A DNA stretch of 64,000 bases from Pseudisothecium myosuroides (taxonomy: Eukaryota; Streptophyta; Bryopsida; Hypnales; Lembophyllaceae): positions 43,243,724 to 43,307,723 of the forward strand of contig OX637287.1 of assembly GCA_951799445.1 (NCBI GenBank). The letters run 5' to 3'. Under the pieces are notes generated by a model. That model saw only the letters and a list, made by a program, of their open reading frames with translations, was not told the DNA's origin and did no database searches. Below, one piece after another: positions 1 to 10,094 of the stretch. A program made the position numbers and the translations under genes. Numbering within the stretch: position 1 is the first letter of the stretch; every line of letters starts with the position of its first letter.

Positions 1-540
1 GATCTAAAGTGCAAAGTCCAAAATTCATTGAATAGTCTAGAATTAGTTAAATGATGCATGTTTGTACCCCATTCAAAAATGTTATGAAAAGAACTTACAA
101 CTGGCACTTGACAAAGTGGTATTGAAATCTCAATACTTAATCATTCTTTATATCTAGACATCAATTGATATGATATTGATTTCAAGAGCATCCTCAAATT
201 TAAATTAGATTTTAAACCTGTCCAAGATATGTTGATCCTAAAATGGAGAGTTGTAGCTTTGAGATTTTGTACCATGAACTTCATACATGTTATGTACTAA
301 AAAAAATTCTTATAGCATGTCATTCTACATATATCACCAATTGAGAGAATAATTGTAATATCTTGACATGTTAAACTCATTGAGCATTGGGATATTCCAA
401 CTGCAATGCACTGTATACCTTCATCATAATGGAAATTAGCTTTTTTATCCAACAACTCCTACAAAATCAAAGTCTACACATCTACACCTAGATTGGCAGA
501 TTGACAAAGTTAGCAGATACAATTGGTAGATTGGCAGATT
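1..540. other. AT-rich stretch with no gene seen
   Basis: No open frame with recognisable protein similarity and no clear repeat ends were found here. The stretch precedes a remnant of the TTAA-element family that starts near 545. Confidence 0.4.
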
Positions 541-544
541 TTTT

Positions 545-885
545 GATTGCAAGATCTCTCAACTCAATTCCCCACCATAAAGATTTAAACCTCAAAACTT
601 TGTAGTGCAAAAAATTTAAGTTAAGAAGGTTCAAAGCCAAATAATCTAGTCCCACAATGTGCAAAAAAACTTGTTTTCTTCACTATAAATACAAATATCT
701 TGCAATTTGTGTGGCCAAAAATTTTGAAATTTATTAGACACATTCTCATACTAATTAGGTATAAGATCCTATAGTTATATATGTGCATAAAACAACAATT
801 TCCAAAAAAATTTTACTCTTTGCAATTGAAATGGTAGTTTTGAGTATTTTTGGGTGGAAAAAAAACCTTGGTCCTTTAAGTAGAT
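545..885 (-). mobile_element. Relic of the TTAA-flanked element family
   Basis: Read on the minus strand, this stretch matches the body of the complete element at 37340-38625 over several hundred bases. Shared blocks include a 'caaaactgcca' type block, a 'gtaggatctta' type block and an 'aattgagttgag' block. The right side still shows the end motif GGTCCTTTAAG near 869-880, a decayed form of the family terminus GGTCCTTTAGGGG. The TTAA on that side is no longer intact, and the other end was not located, so this is a fragment. Inference: an old member of the same family. Confidence 0.6.
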
Positions 886-1059
886 AAGGAGAATCCCTTT
901 TGTCGGGCTTGGTGTAATAATGGCAACGAGCATGCAACAAAGCACCAACACCCACCACGTAGCCGGAGATAGGGGATGTATTGTACAATGGGGTTCCAAT
1001 CAAAATAGCGTTTTCGAAATCGCAGGGAAGGAAATTTTGCATCTGCTAACTTTGACAAT

Positions 1060-1723
1060 CTCCCAAGGGCTCAAAAATGATCTTTGACTATAAAATTTTT
1101 ACCATAGCATCATCTTTAAGTTAATTATATGTGTACCAAATTTCAAGGCTAGATGATGTACACAAAAAAAGATATTTGAAATCTCCCAACATGTGAAGCT
1201 GTGAATTTTTTTTCACTACTGCCAATTTTTACACCCTCCCAAGGATTGAAATTTTTTTTTCTATGAAATTTTTGGCACAAGATCATCTGTATGTTGATTA
1301 CATGTGTGAAACATTTCAAGTCCAAAAGACCCCCACAAAAATAGATATTCAAAATCTCCCAACATGTATAGTTGTGAGAAACAATTTCACTACTACCAAC
1401 TTTGACACTATCCCAAGGGTTGAAAAATTGTTTATTTACCATGAAGATTTTATGATGAAATAATCTCTATGTTGATAACATGTGTGCCAAATTTCAAATT
1501 CAAAATAATCACACAAAAAAATATATGCTAGTTCTACCAATGTGTACAGTTGTGAGAAAAATATCACTACTACCAACTTCGACACTATCTCAAGGGTTGA
1601 AAAAAAAACAGATTACCATGAAATTTTTGGCATGAAATCATTTCTATATCGATAAAATGTATGCCAAATTTCAAGGTCAAAAGAATTACCAAAAAAAAGA
1701 TATCCTAATTCTACCAACATGTG
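1060..1723. repeat. Tandem ~170-bp units in the left foldback arm
   Basis: About four diverged units follow one another. Each contains a block like 'ccaactttgacactatccc', then 'aagggttgaaa', then a 'catgaaatttttggca' block, a 'gttgattacatgtgtg' block and 'ctcccaacatgt'. The same units appear reversed at 2800-3240 and 5145-5640. Stop codons are frequent, so this is not coding. Confidence 0.8.
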
Positions 1724-1725
1724 TA

Positions 1726-2729
1726 CCGTAGCCAGAGGTCACCTTCGGCGAAAAATAATTAAAAAAATTTAAGCCAAATAATTTTGAAAATTAGTAAGTC
1801 ATTATGCCAAATTCAAAGAAAATTAATTGTTAAGAAAGCCAAAATATTGGAAAATTAACCAATTCAACTTGATGCCAACACATGTCTTCAAAACCTTGGG
1901 TGGAGAGGTTGTTTTTATAATGAAGTCCATTATCCATCATGAATCCTCAAAGGATATGGGACAACTTGAACATGAGAGTTTGACCACTCATTGTCAAAAT
2001 GCAGGAATTGTGTTCAATGTAGAACTTTAGACCTCTTTTTGTCATAGTATAATAATTTTTTTCAAAAAACTTTGAACTAAAAAAAATAGGAAAATTAAGC
2101 TAGATTTCATCTCCAGAAATCCGTTTGTGATTTTGAGCCTCTAAAAAGAAGTTATGGACAAAAATCAGAGAGGATGTTTGAAAATGTCAAAGAAAATGTC
2201 CCTCCCAACCCCTCTCTAAATTTTATCCATAACTTTTGATTGGAGACTCTAAATCTCAAACAGATTTTTGGAGATCAAATATAGACTAAATTAACAATTT
2301 TTTTCAGTTCAAAAATTTTTGAAAAAAATTATTATACTATGCCAAAACGAGGTCTAAAGTTCTACATTTAGCACAATTTCTGCTTTTGACTTAACTAAAT
2401 GTGAGTAGTTGAGCTTCTACTAATCCTAATTTACATATCCCACATGGGTTGTCTTACCTACTACTATCCTATTTGAATAAAGACATTGTTTGTACTTAGC
2501 ATGTGTGACTTCCACTTGTATGTGATGGTTATTGACTATTGTACCTAAAAGGTATACACTTAAATCTTTATGCAATTTTTGAAGTAATTTGAAAGGCTGT
2601 TGGAAATTGAGAAAAAATATACAATAATTGCCGAATAATTTGATAATTAAAAATGAACTGTTGAACCACTCATTTTGGTTTTAATTAATTATTCGGCAAA
2701 TTTGTGCCAAAGTTGACCTCCGGGTACGG
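1726..2729. mobile_element. Non-autonomous TA-flanked (Tc1/mariner-like) element
   Basis: The ends are inverted: CCGTAGCCAGAGGTCACC on the left and CCGTACCCGGAGGTCAAC on the reversed right. A TA dinucleotide flanks both sides (1724-1725 and 2730-2731). Joining the flanks at a single TA restores the text of the surrounding tandem unit (acatgtgTAgttgtgag), which matches sister units that lack the insertion. This fits Tc1/mariner-type insertion at TA. There is no transposase; the 67-codon frame at 1827-2030 resembles nothing I know. A separate palindrome occupies its middle. Confidence 0.75.
1989..2396. repeat. Internal palindrome (foldback) of ~400 bp
   Basis: Sequence around 2017-2190 pairs with 2210-2367. 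'atgtagaactttagacctc' on the left is matched by its complement at the right end. Weaker pairing continues outward through 'gtcaaaa..cag.aattgtg'. It may be a small foldback element nested in the mariner-like element, or the palindromic core of that element. No target duplication could be assigned. Confidence 0.6.
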
Positions 2730-2794
2730 TAGTTGTGAGAATGACTTTCTACACCCGTGTGAAATTTTACCCAAAAAATGACACTATCCCAAGG

Positions 2795-3240
2795 GTTGAA
2801 AAAATCGTTCTCACAACTACACATGTTAGTAAAATTAGCATATATTTTTTTGTGTGATTATTTTGAATTTGAAATTTGGCACACATGTTATTAACATAGA
2901 GATTATTTCATCTTAAAATCTTCATAGTAAATAAACAATTTTTCAACCCTTGGGATAGTATCAAAGTTGGTAGTAGTGAAATTGTTTCTCACAACTACAT
3001 CTGTTGGGAGATTTTGAATATCTATTTTTGTAGGGGTATTTTGGACTTGAAATTTTTCACACATGTAATCAACATACAGATAGTTCTACGCCAAAATTTT
3101 CATTAAAAAAAAAATTTCAGTCCTTTGGAGGGTGTCAAAGTTGGCAGTAATGAAAAAAAATTCATGGTTACATATGTTGGGAGATTTTGGATATCTTTTT
3201 TTGTATAAGTCATCTGGCCTTGAAATTTGGTATACATATA
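2795..3240. repeat. Inner part of the right foldback arm
   Basis: The reverse complement of the left-arm units. It stops abruptly at 'ggtatacatata', where the Harbinger segment begins. The same units start again at about 5145, so two direct copies of the arm flank the Harbinger segment. Confidence 0.75.
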
Positions 3241-5145
3241 AAGGGACGTTCACACTTGGCATTAAACAAGCAGCGGGGTCAGAAGATAATTCAATCAAAG
3301 GCCGGAGACTTCGTGAGTGATCAAGCCGAACCGCAAGTGGACCCAGGTGCGTGGAAAGTAGTGCAGCTGCAGAAGCAGAGAGATGCCCTCCCATTCACAT
3401 GTCACGGCTGTTTTTTGTATTTCTTCCGATGTAGCAGCGCCGACAGTGGCTACTTTTTGTTGGTGTTCACACCACGACAAAGGCTTGTTATCTAAGTGAG
3501 CCCCTTCGTCGCTAGTGCGCATGCTAAGGACGCAAGCTCAGAGTTTCTTGCTGCAGGTCAGCTGTGTCCAAATACAGGAGTCAGGTTGTTGTGGTATGAG
3601 ATCGACGAGTTTCCAGGCACATCTGCTGTTGCAGTACATGATCCTCTACAAGTGAGCTTGAAGTAGGGAAGCGGTGAGGAAGGCGTTGGGAGAGCGAGAG
3701 GTGGAAACGGCGGCGCCCGCAAACTACGAAGTGAATTGTCGACATGCTTTGGGACCTCGTAGCATGCGTCAGGTACGTTTCCATGTCCACTCCGTTCAAA
3801 GTTGCTCTGTTCTATTTCATTGCTGTTTTTGTTCTTGTGTTTCACAATGCCAGAAGTGACGCTCATTTAGAATTTCCTGTCAAGGGTTTGGTAGGCCAAT
3901 TTGCTCTTTAGTCATGAATTGCGAGTATTTTTTTCATAGAAAGAGCTCTAAACTTCACACTGCTGCGTCTTTGCAGCTTCTTGTGAAGGGTGGTGATGGA
4001 TATTTCTGATAGTTCACCGGAGGTGCTATCCATGGCATTTGTGATTCTCCTACTTCTTCTATCAGCAAACCGCTCTCTTCAGCTGCTGAGTGGCGAAGAA
4101 AGTGCTGAGGAGTACTCCGATGTCGTGGCTATGGACGTCGACTTTGAGTCTCCAACAACTTTGTTTGCAAACGCCACGTGCCTTGCTGCACTCCATCATT
4201 TCAAACTTTGGAGCACGATGGTGGCCGTCGAAGATGACTTGGGCTACTGGGTTAAACCATGCTCAACCACGTGGTTTTCTCGTTTCCTTATTCAAGAGTA
4301 CGATGACAGACGTTGGGTGCAGATGTTTTGCATGACGAAGAGGGCGGTGTTCTGTTTAGCTAATCTACTGCAGCCGTCCATTGCTCAGAAGAACACAAAG
4401 TACTGTTTAGCCATACCTATCATTGTCTGCTTGGCCTGTACCTTGTTCAAATTGAGTCACGATACAAGCCTGCTTGTGTGCAGTGAGTTGTTTGCAGTGG
4501 GCCGCAGTACAGTCCCCCTAATGCTCCGGGACGTTGTCCATGGTATCAACAACCTGTTGAGGTCTGAAATATCATGGCCCACAGGTGACTCTCTCATGCA
4601 AACTGCTGCTAATTTTCAACAGCTCTGTGGCTTACCCGACATGGTAGGAGCCATCGATGGTACTCAAATTCCCATTTCCAAACCCAGATTTGCTTCGGCT
4701 GATTATTTTTACTTTAAGTCTGGATGTTATTCAATGAATTGTCAAGCAGTGGTAGACAATTCAAAGCAGTTTCTTGATTTGTACATGGGCATGCCGGGAT
4801 CTACAAATGACGCCCGCATGTTGCGGAGGTCTACATTGTACCACAGGGCGCAGCGCAACTTGCTTTGGGACGGTGGCATTTGTTTTGGTGGATTCTTATC
4901 TTATCTTCTCGGTGATGCCGGGTACCCCTTGCTACTGTGGCTTATGGTGCCTCATAGGCAACAGGTGCAGCTGCCAATTGCGGATGCCTTGTTCAACAAA
5001 CAAATGTGCAAGGGACGTGTGGTTGTGGAGAATGCCTTTGACTTGCTCAAGTAGTCATTCAAAGAACTGCAAGTCAAGTCCGAGTTGCAAGTGATGTTTT
5101 TATCAGACGTTGTCACTTGCTGTGCTCTACTTCACAATGTGTTGT
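3241..5145 (+). mobile_element. PIF/Harbinger transposon segment, 3' end missing
   Basis: This segment carries a Harbinger transposase frame (3990-5054) and interrupts the right arm of the foldback element. The left boundary reads AGGGACGTTCACACTTGGC just after a TAA, compatible with the three-base TWA targets of PIF/Harbinger. No inverted copy of this end was found on the right. Instead the transposase reading frame runs into a second copy of the foldback arm at about 5145. The right end appears deleted. The stretch 3260-3980 shows no convincing second (Myb-like) protein. Confidence 0.65.
3990..5054 (+). pseudogene. Harbinger (DDE_Tnp_4 / HARBI1-like) transposase, probably broken
   Basis: The family cuts and pastes PIF/Harbinger elements, using a D-D-E active site in the nucleus. 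The 354-codon frame shows the DDE_Tnp_4 landmarks in order: VGAIDGTQI with Asp at about residue 223, PGSTNDARML at about 270, LGDAGYPL with Asp at about 309, and VVENAF with Glu at about 347. Directly after LLK a TAG stop (5052-5054) interrupts the frame. Translation past it continues with plausible family sequence ending in a LLHNVLL block typical of the C-terminal region, until the foldback arm takes over near 5145. The element also lacks its right end. The N-terminal third (residues 1-110) is weakly conserved and the exact start is uncertain. A catalytically complete but truncated protein cannot be excluded. Confidence 0.8.
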
Positions 5146-6940
5146 TGGTAGAATTGGCATATTTTTTTTTGTGTGAATCTTTTGAACTTGAAATTTGGCA
5201 CACATGTTATTAACATAGAGATGATTTCATCATTAAAATTTTATGGTAAATAAACAATTTTTCAACCCTTGGGATAGTGTCAAAGTTGGTAGTAGTGAAA
5301 TTGTTTCACAAATACACATGTTGGGAGATTTTGAATATCTATTTTTGTGAAGGGCTTTTGGACTTGAAATTTTTTACACATGTAATCAACATATAGATGG
5401 TCCTATGCCAAAATTTCATAGAAAAAAAAAAAATTTCAGTCCTTGGGAGGGTGTCAAAGTTGGCAGTAGTGAAATTTTTTTCACAGCTACACATGTTGGG
5501 AGATTTCAAATATCCTTTTTTGTATAAATCATTTGGCCTTGAAATTTGGCACACATATAATTAACTTAAATATGAAGTTGTGGTAAAAATTTCATGGTCA
5601 AAGATCTCTTTTTGAGCCCTTAGGAGGTTGTCAAAGTTGGTAGATGCAAAATTTCCTTCCCTGCGATTTCAAAAACGCCATTTTGATTGGGACCCCTCTG
5701 TATTGTACACTGCTTCTAGGTCTTGTAACTTAAGGTAGCAACACCCATAAAATTTGTTGTCTCCATGGGCGTCACCTATTTTGGTACCCATATCCGTGTC
5801 ATTTTATCCTATGACTAGTGAGTCCGAAAAGCTAACAGTGATGGATAAAATTGTAGCGGTTTAGGGTGCAAATGGACTTGGAATTAGGTTCTGTGTATGT
5901 CGTTTCAAAAATTTGCTCAACTAGCAGTGAATGAACTGAGTAGTGTATTGGGCGGCGGTTGAGTGTACTCTGCTTGGTGACTCTGGGTTCCAACTGTCGC
6001 ATTTACACATTCAATCTATGTTGATTTCTTTGCTAATGGAGGCAGATATGGAGATGAGCATGGCGGTTTAAGATTTAATTGTTATCAATATTAAGGACTT
6101 GGAGTGGCGGTTTAGGGTTATAATGTGCATGGTGGCTTTGGGTGTTCAGTGCTGCATTTAAACAGTCAATCACTGGTGATTTCTTCAATAATGGAGGCAG
6201 ATATGGGAATAAGTGGTGCGATTTTAGATGTACTTATTATCAACATTAACAACTCAAAGTGGCGGCTCTGTAACTACAAGGAGCAATTCCGGCTTCACTC
6301 CATAAACTCCCTGCAAACAGAAACCATAGCTTCACTTCACACATTCAAGCTCTCAACAGTGCATGGTTGAGTACAGAAGTTACATAGAACGCACAATAGA
6401 TTTGTGATTGAACATGGAGAGTGGAAATGGAGAGACACGTGAGCATTATTTTGATAGAGATGGCAGCATCCCAGATACACGGGCACCTGAACTTCAACAA
6501 CAATATGCAGTGGTCGGAAGTGGAGCTTGGTCGCCCTTTCAACAACAGTACAGAGGTGAAGGAAGTCGCAATCACGACATCACAAGACCTTTGCTGACGG
6601 TGGTTGGTGGTGGGCAATATGACTAGAGGGGACCCATCAGCAGCACTACTGCGTTATCGGGGACTAACTGGCGGGGAGCTGGGCAGCCGGCTTTTAGCAG
6701 CTGCGGCGTCCCGTTTGCTGACCCGAGGGCGATAGCAACCCGTAGCACTGTCGCTCCATTTGCTGGCGACATTGGCGGAGTCGGCCCTGACGTTGGCTGC
6801 ATCAACGGAGGTAAAGCTGATGGGCGCGGCAGGAGATCTAGGACTACATCGGCGAGTTCTTTACCTGCCAAACTGCCGCCGACAGCACTTGCACGGAGCC
6901 AGAACCAGATCGGAAAAAAAAGAGGAAAAAAATTGGGACT

Positions 6941-8700
6941 TGGACCAACTCTCAGTTGGCTGCAGCAGTAGCTGCGGTTGATGCTGGTTGCCCCATTGCT
7001 ACAGCCGCCAAGGACATAGGCATTCCTGCATCGTTACTCCGAGACCACATTCACGGGAGAGTACTGAACTAGAAGAAAGGACGTCAAGGGGTGCTCACAA
7101 AGGAAGAAGAGTCATCACTTGTGAAATGGATGTTGGAAATGCAAGATTTGACGCATTCCATTTCCATCATAGAGTTAAGAAGGAAGGTGACAGAGATTAT
7201 CCAAAAACGGTGGACACCCTTCAAAAATGGCATTCCCGGACGTGGATAGCTGCACTGGTTTCGACATCGACACACAGAGCTGACTTTGAGATCTCCATAG
7301 GGCTTGGAGGAATCTCGTGCAAGGGGATTAAATCCCACCAGTGTGGCTTCCTTGTATGCTAACTTCCAGGCAGCTTATGAACGCCATGACTACTTGCCAT
7401 CTCACATCTGGAATGCAGATGAGAGTAGAGCACAAGCAGGACGGGGTGGAGGGGGGACTCTTGTGTTTGCAAGACGTGGTTGCAGATCTGTGCATTCAAC
7501 AGTACCAAATAGCAAAGAGCACCTCACAATCCTCTCATGTGTGAATGCAGCAGGTCATTCCATCCCAAACTTGTATATTTTTAAAGGTAAACGGAAGCAG
7601 AGAAATTATGTTATTAGATGTGAACCTGCAGCTTGCATGGCAATGCAACCAAACAATTGGATGACTGCCTACATATTCAGTGAGTGGATTACTCACTTTA
7701 TTGATGTTTTAGAGTAGAGGTATGGAATTCCAAAAGAGAATAGACATCTACTAATTCTAGACGGACATGGATCTCATGTGACGCTTAAAGTAGTCCAGAA
7801 AGCCAAATTCCTTTGGCTTTGACATCATCACATTGCCTAGCCACACAAGCCACAGATTACAACCACTAGATGTTAGCATTTTCAAACCATTCAAAGTGGC
7901 ATTTCGTGCTTGTAGAGATAAGTGGACCATAGAAAGCAAAGGTAGAGGTGCAATAAAAGAGGGCGGAATGGGTGGCTACAGCATTGAAGAAGGCACTTAC
8001 ATCAGCCAAAATAACCAAGGGGTTCGCCACAACCAGGATCTGGCCATTGCTGCCCGATGCCATGGACTCCTTCATGGCACCGAGTACTTGCTACATTGAG
8101 CCCTCTAATGAAGACAACGACGAGGAGGAACCCATCCCTGACAGTGCAGTCGCGGAGGAAGAGCGCATTCCCAAAACGCAAATGCTAGAAGCGCAGTACT
8201 TCATGGAGTCACAGTTAGATTGCAAGGACTCTTCTAGCGACAGCAACACAAAAAGTAACGTCGGAGAAGAAAGCAACACCCGATGGAATTTGTTCCCACT
8301 GCCTCGAGTGGAGAGGTGTCCTCGCAAAACAACAAAAGGTACGGAGCCTCTCGTAGACTACACAAAATCCATTCTAATGACCTCAGAAGACTACATTTTT
8401 TGCTATGCTGGCGAAGGCAGCCAAGAAAAAAATTGTTATTAGGAAGCGTGAGGAGAAGAAGATACAGGCGGAGCAATGCAAGGCGGAAAAACTACAAGAG
8501 CAGGCTAAGGAAGCAGAGAAGGTCCTCCGTCGATTACAAGCGCAACAAAAGAAGGCAGAGCGCGAACGAGAACGGGCAAGCAAAGCTGCAGAACGGCCAT
8601 GCAAGAATTCGAAAACGGGCGGCAAGAAACGCGGACACGGCAACGGCGCGAGAGAAGACAGCGCATGCGGCCCAAACTTGACGACACTTGCGGAATCGTC
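6941..8700 (+). pseudogene. pogo/jerky-like transposase (HTH_psq + DDE_1), frameshifted
   Basis: The pieces lie in order but in different frames. 6941-7069 encodes a psq-like helix-turn-helix (WTNSQLAAAVAAVDAG ... AAKDIGIPASLLRDHI) and ends in a TAG at 7070-7072. The CENP-B-type second DNA-binding region follows, with the PG..WLHWF landmark. 7304-7714 then reads through WNADES (first Asp, 7418-7420), followed by a TAG at 7715-7717. ILDGHGSHV carries the second Asp at 7760-7762. After a frameshift comes SHRLQPLDVSIFKPFK (about 7846-7895), and after another a charged acidic and then Lys/Arg/Glu-rich coiled C-terminus (about 8100-8700). Multiple stops and shifts make it non-functional. The family moves elements at TA sites. 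The 5' portion (6400-6900) has open frames I cannot assign. Confidence 0.85.
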
Positions 8701-8774
8701 TCCATCCCTCCCAACCCTCTGTACTCCAACGGCTCTCGCAAACGGCTCCTACTGCAACGGCGCGGAGCAGCTCT

Positions 8775-8940
8775 CACTAGGAGAAAAACGTGTTGGCCTT
8801 CACAGTTTTGTGTGGGCTGTTTTCTGTTGAAAACCACGTCTAGAACGCAGAAAAATGTGTTAAAACGCGTTCTAAACGTGATTTTCAACAGAAAACAGCC
8901 CACGCGAAACTGCGAGGGCCAACACGTTTTTCTTCTAGTG
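8775..8940. mobile_element. CACTA-type palindromic MITE
   Basis: A 166-bp near-perfect palindrome whose ends read CACTAGGAGAAAAACGTG and, reversed, CACTAGAAGAAAAACGTG. The trinucleotide TCT flanks both sides (8772-8774 and 8941-8943). CACTA termini with 3-bp target duplications are the hallmark of CACTA (En/Spm) transposons. It is nested inside the pogo element and is too short to code. Confidence 0.85.
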
Positions 8941-9442
8941 TCTAAAGGCCAGCGAAACGCGGCATCAGCGGAAGAGGGCCCACATGCAACCATCTCCAGG
9001 TCAACGTGCGACGGTGGTGGGTGCAGAGTGGCCGACGAAGGGGCTATCGATAACGCGCAGGCAACCAGTGGTAGCAGACAATGCAGCACACGTCTTTGTT
9101 TAGAAGATACCCTTAGCTTGGTATGATGGCAACTAACAATTGCAGTTTTCAAGACCACAAGTCCCGGATTAAAGTTACTGTGCACACTAGCATTCTATAT
9201 GTAGACCGCAGTTAAAGCTGCAGTGAGCGACTTTTTGAGCATCGCCTACAAACAACTATGCATTTTATATTATTTTGCACTTTGAAAAATCAGCTCAAGC
9301 ACACCCTTGCTAATGAAAGTCAGCAACTGCTATTGAAATTTCTGATTTCTTCTTGCCTGCTCGGCAAAATTATTTGCAAGGCCCGTCTCTGTGTTTTCAT
9401 GCTCTAAATTGCTTAAAGTCACGCTTATGGGTGCTGCTACCT

Positions 9443-10094
9443 TAAAGGAAGTGCAGCCTGGGCATCGGGGCTCGCACAGACGGAGATGGGAGGGTGGGGA
9501 CATTCTATAAACAATGACCTCGGCCGCGTCATTTCTGGGTGCCCATGCCCTCATCACAAAGAGGAAGATGACAACAACGATGCAAACTCGAAACTTCCCC
9601 GAAAGCAACAAGGACGGACCCACCTGGACAGGCGGTTTAAGCGGTTTAATGGGACGCAATGGACGACCCATGTGGCGGCAGTCAAGTGCAGCACTCACGC
9701 ACTGGCAGATAAGCGCAAATGGAGAAAGAGTTCAGAAAGAATCCTGATCCCACTCACCAACACTGCCAGATTCTCATCAGATTCTCATCAGATTCTCATC
9801 AACCATTCAACCCCGTCCCCACTCCCCAGCCGATTCCAAAGATCCCAAGAATCCCCTGAGAACGAAACGAACCTCGGGACCTGGTGTGCATGTCGCAACA
9901 AATCCTTCTTCACGGTCAGTTTGCTGCGTATTGTGATAGTTCTCATAGGTTCTGGATCCCGGATTTGGTTGGGGTTGGGTTTGGGTTCTAGGGTTTAGGT
10001 ATTGGAGTGGGTTGGGATTGAGTGATCAGATGTGTGTCGTTTCTGGGGCGAGGCGTGGTGATTTGCTAGCTGCCGTGTCGATCTCCCTGCTGCG
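9443..10094 (+). other. Probable promoter/5' UTR region of the BTB gene
   Basis: This stretch lies between the pogo element and the BTB start codon. It includes three copies of an 11-bp repeat (AGATTCTCATC, about 9771-9803) and a G-rich run just upstream of the ATG. No TATA box could be assigned with confidence, and open frames here show no protein similarity. Confidence 0.45.
9971..9993 (+). promoter_or_regulatory. G-quadruplex-type motif with telo-box core in the proximal leader
   Basis: Four G-runs (9971-9974, 9977-9979, 9983-9985, 9991-9993) are separated by loops of 2, 3 and 5 bases, which fits the canonical intramolecular G-quadruplex pattern on the plus strand. The last run continues as AGGGTTTAGG, the complement of the plant telo-box core AAACCCTA. 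It lies about 100 bp before the BTB start codon. Function is inference only. Confidence 0.5.

Larger units (their letters stand above)
988..5698. mobile_element. Composite foldback (Mutator-like?) element with long inverted arms
   Basis: The outer arms are inverted copies of each other: 988-1723 pairs with 5145-5698, starting GGGGTTCCAATCAAAAT on the left and GGGGTCCCAATCAAAAT on the reversed right. The 11-bp sequence TGTATTGTACA lies directly outside both ends (977-987 and 5699-5709), as expected of a target-site duplication. The arms are built of tandem units of about 170 bp and turn over through a loop near 2745-2790, where GTTGTGAGAA meets its complement. Two other transposons are nested inside: 1726-2729 in the left arm and about 3241-5145 in the right. 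TSDs of 9-11 bp with long arms suggest a Mutator-like or foldback element. No transposase of its own was seen, so the superfamily is an inference. Confidence 0.75.
5733..9442 (+). mobile_element. pogo-type (CENP-B/jerky-like) DNA transposon, degraded
   Basis: Terminal inverted repeats are AGGTAGCAACACCCATAA at the left and AGGTAGCAGCACCCATAA at the reversed right. TA lies outside each end (5731-5732 and 9443-9444). Between them lies a broken transposase with a psq-type helix-turn-helix and a DDE_1 domain, which agrees with the TA target of Tc1/mariner/pogo elements. The element begins about 22 bp beyond the foldback element's target duplication. A CACTA-type palindrome (8775-8940) is nested near its 3' side. 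GC content is higher than in the surroundings at 6600-6900 and 8080-9110. Confidence 0.8.

Noticed and set aside
8505..9185. 226-codon open frame on the minus strand
   Set aside because: It is antisense to the pogo transposase remains and crosses the CACTA palindrome; no domain.
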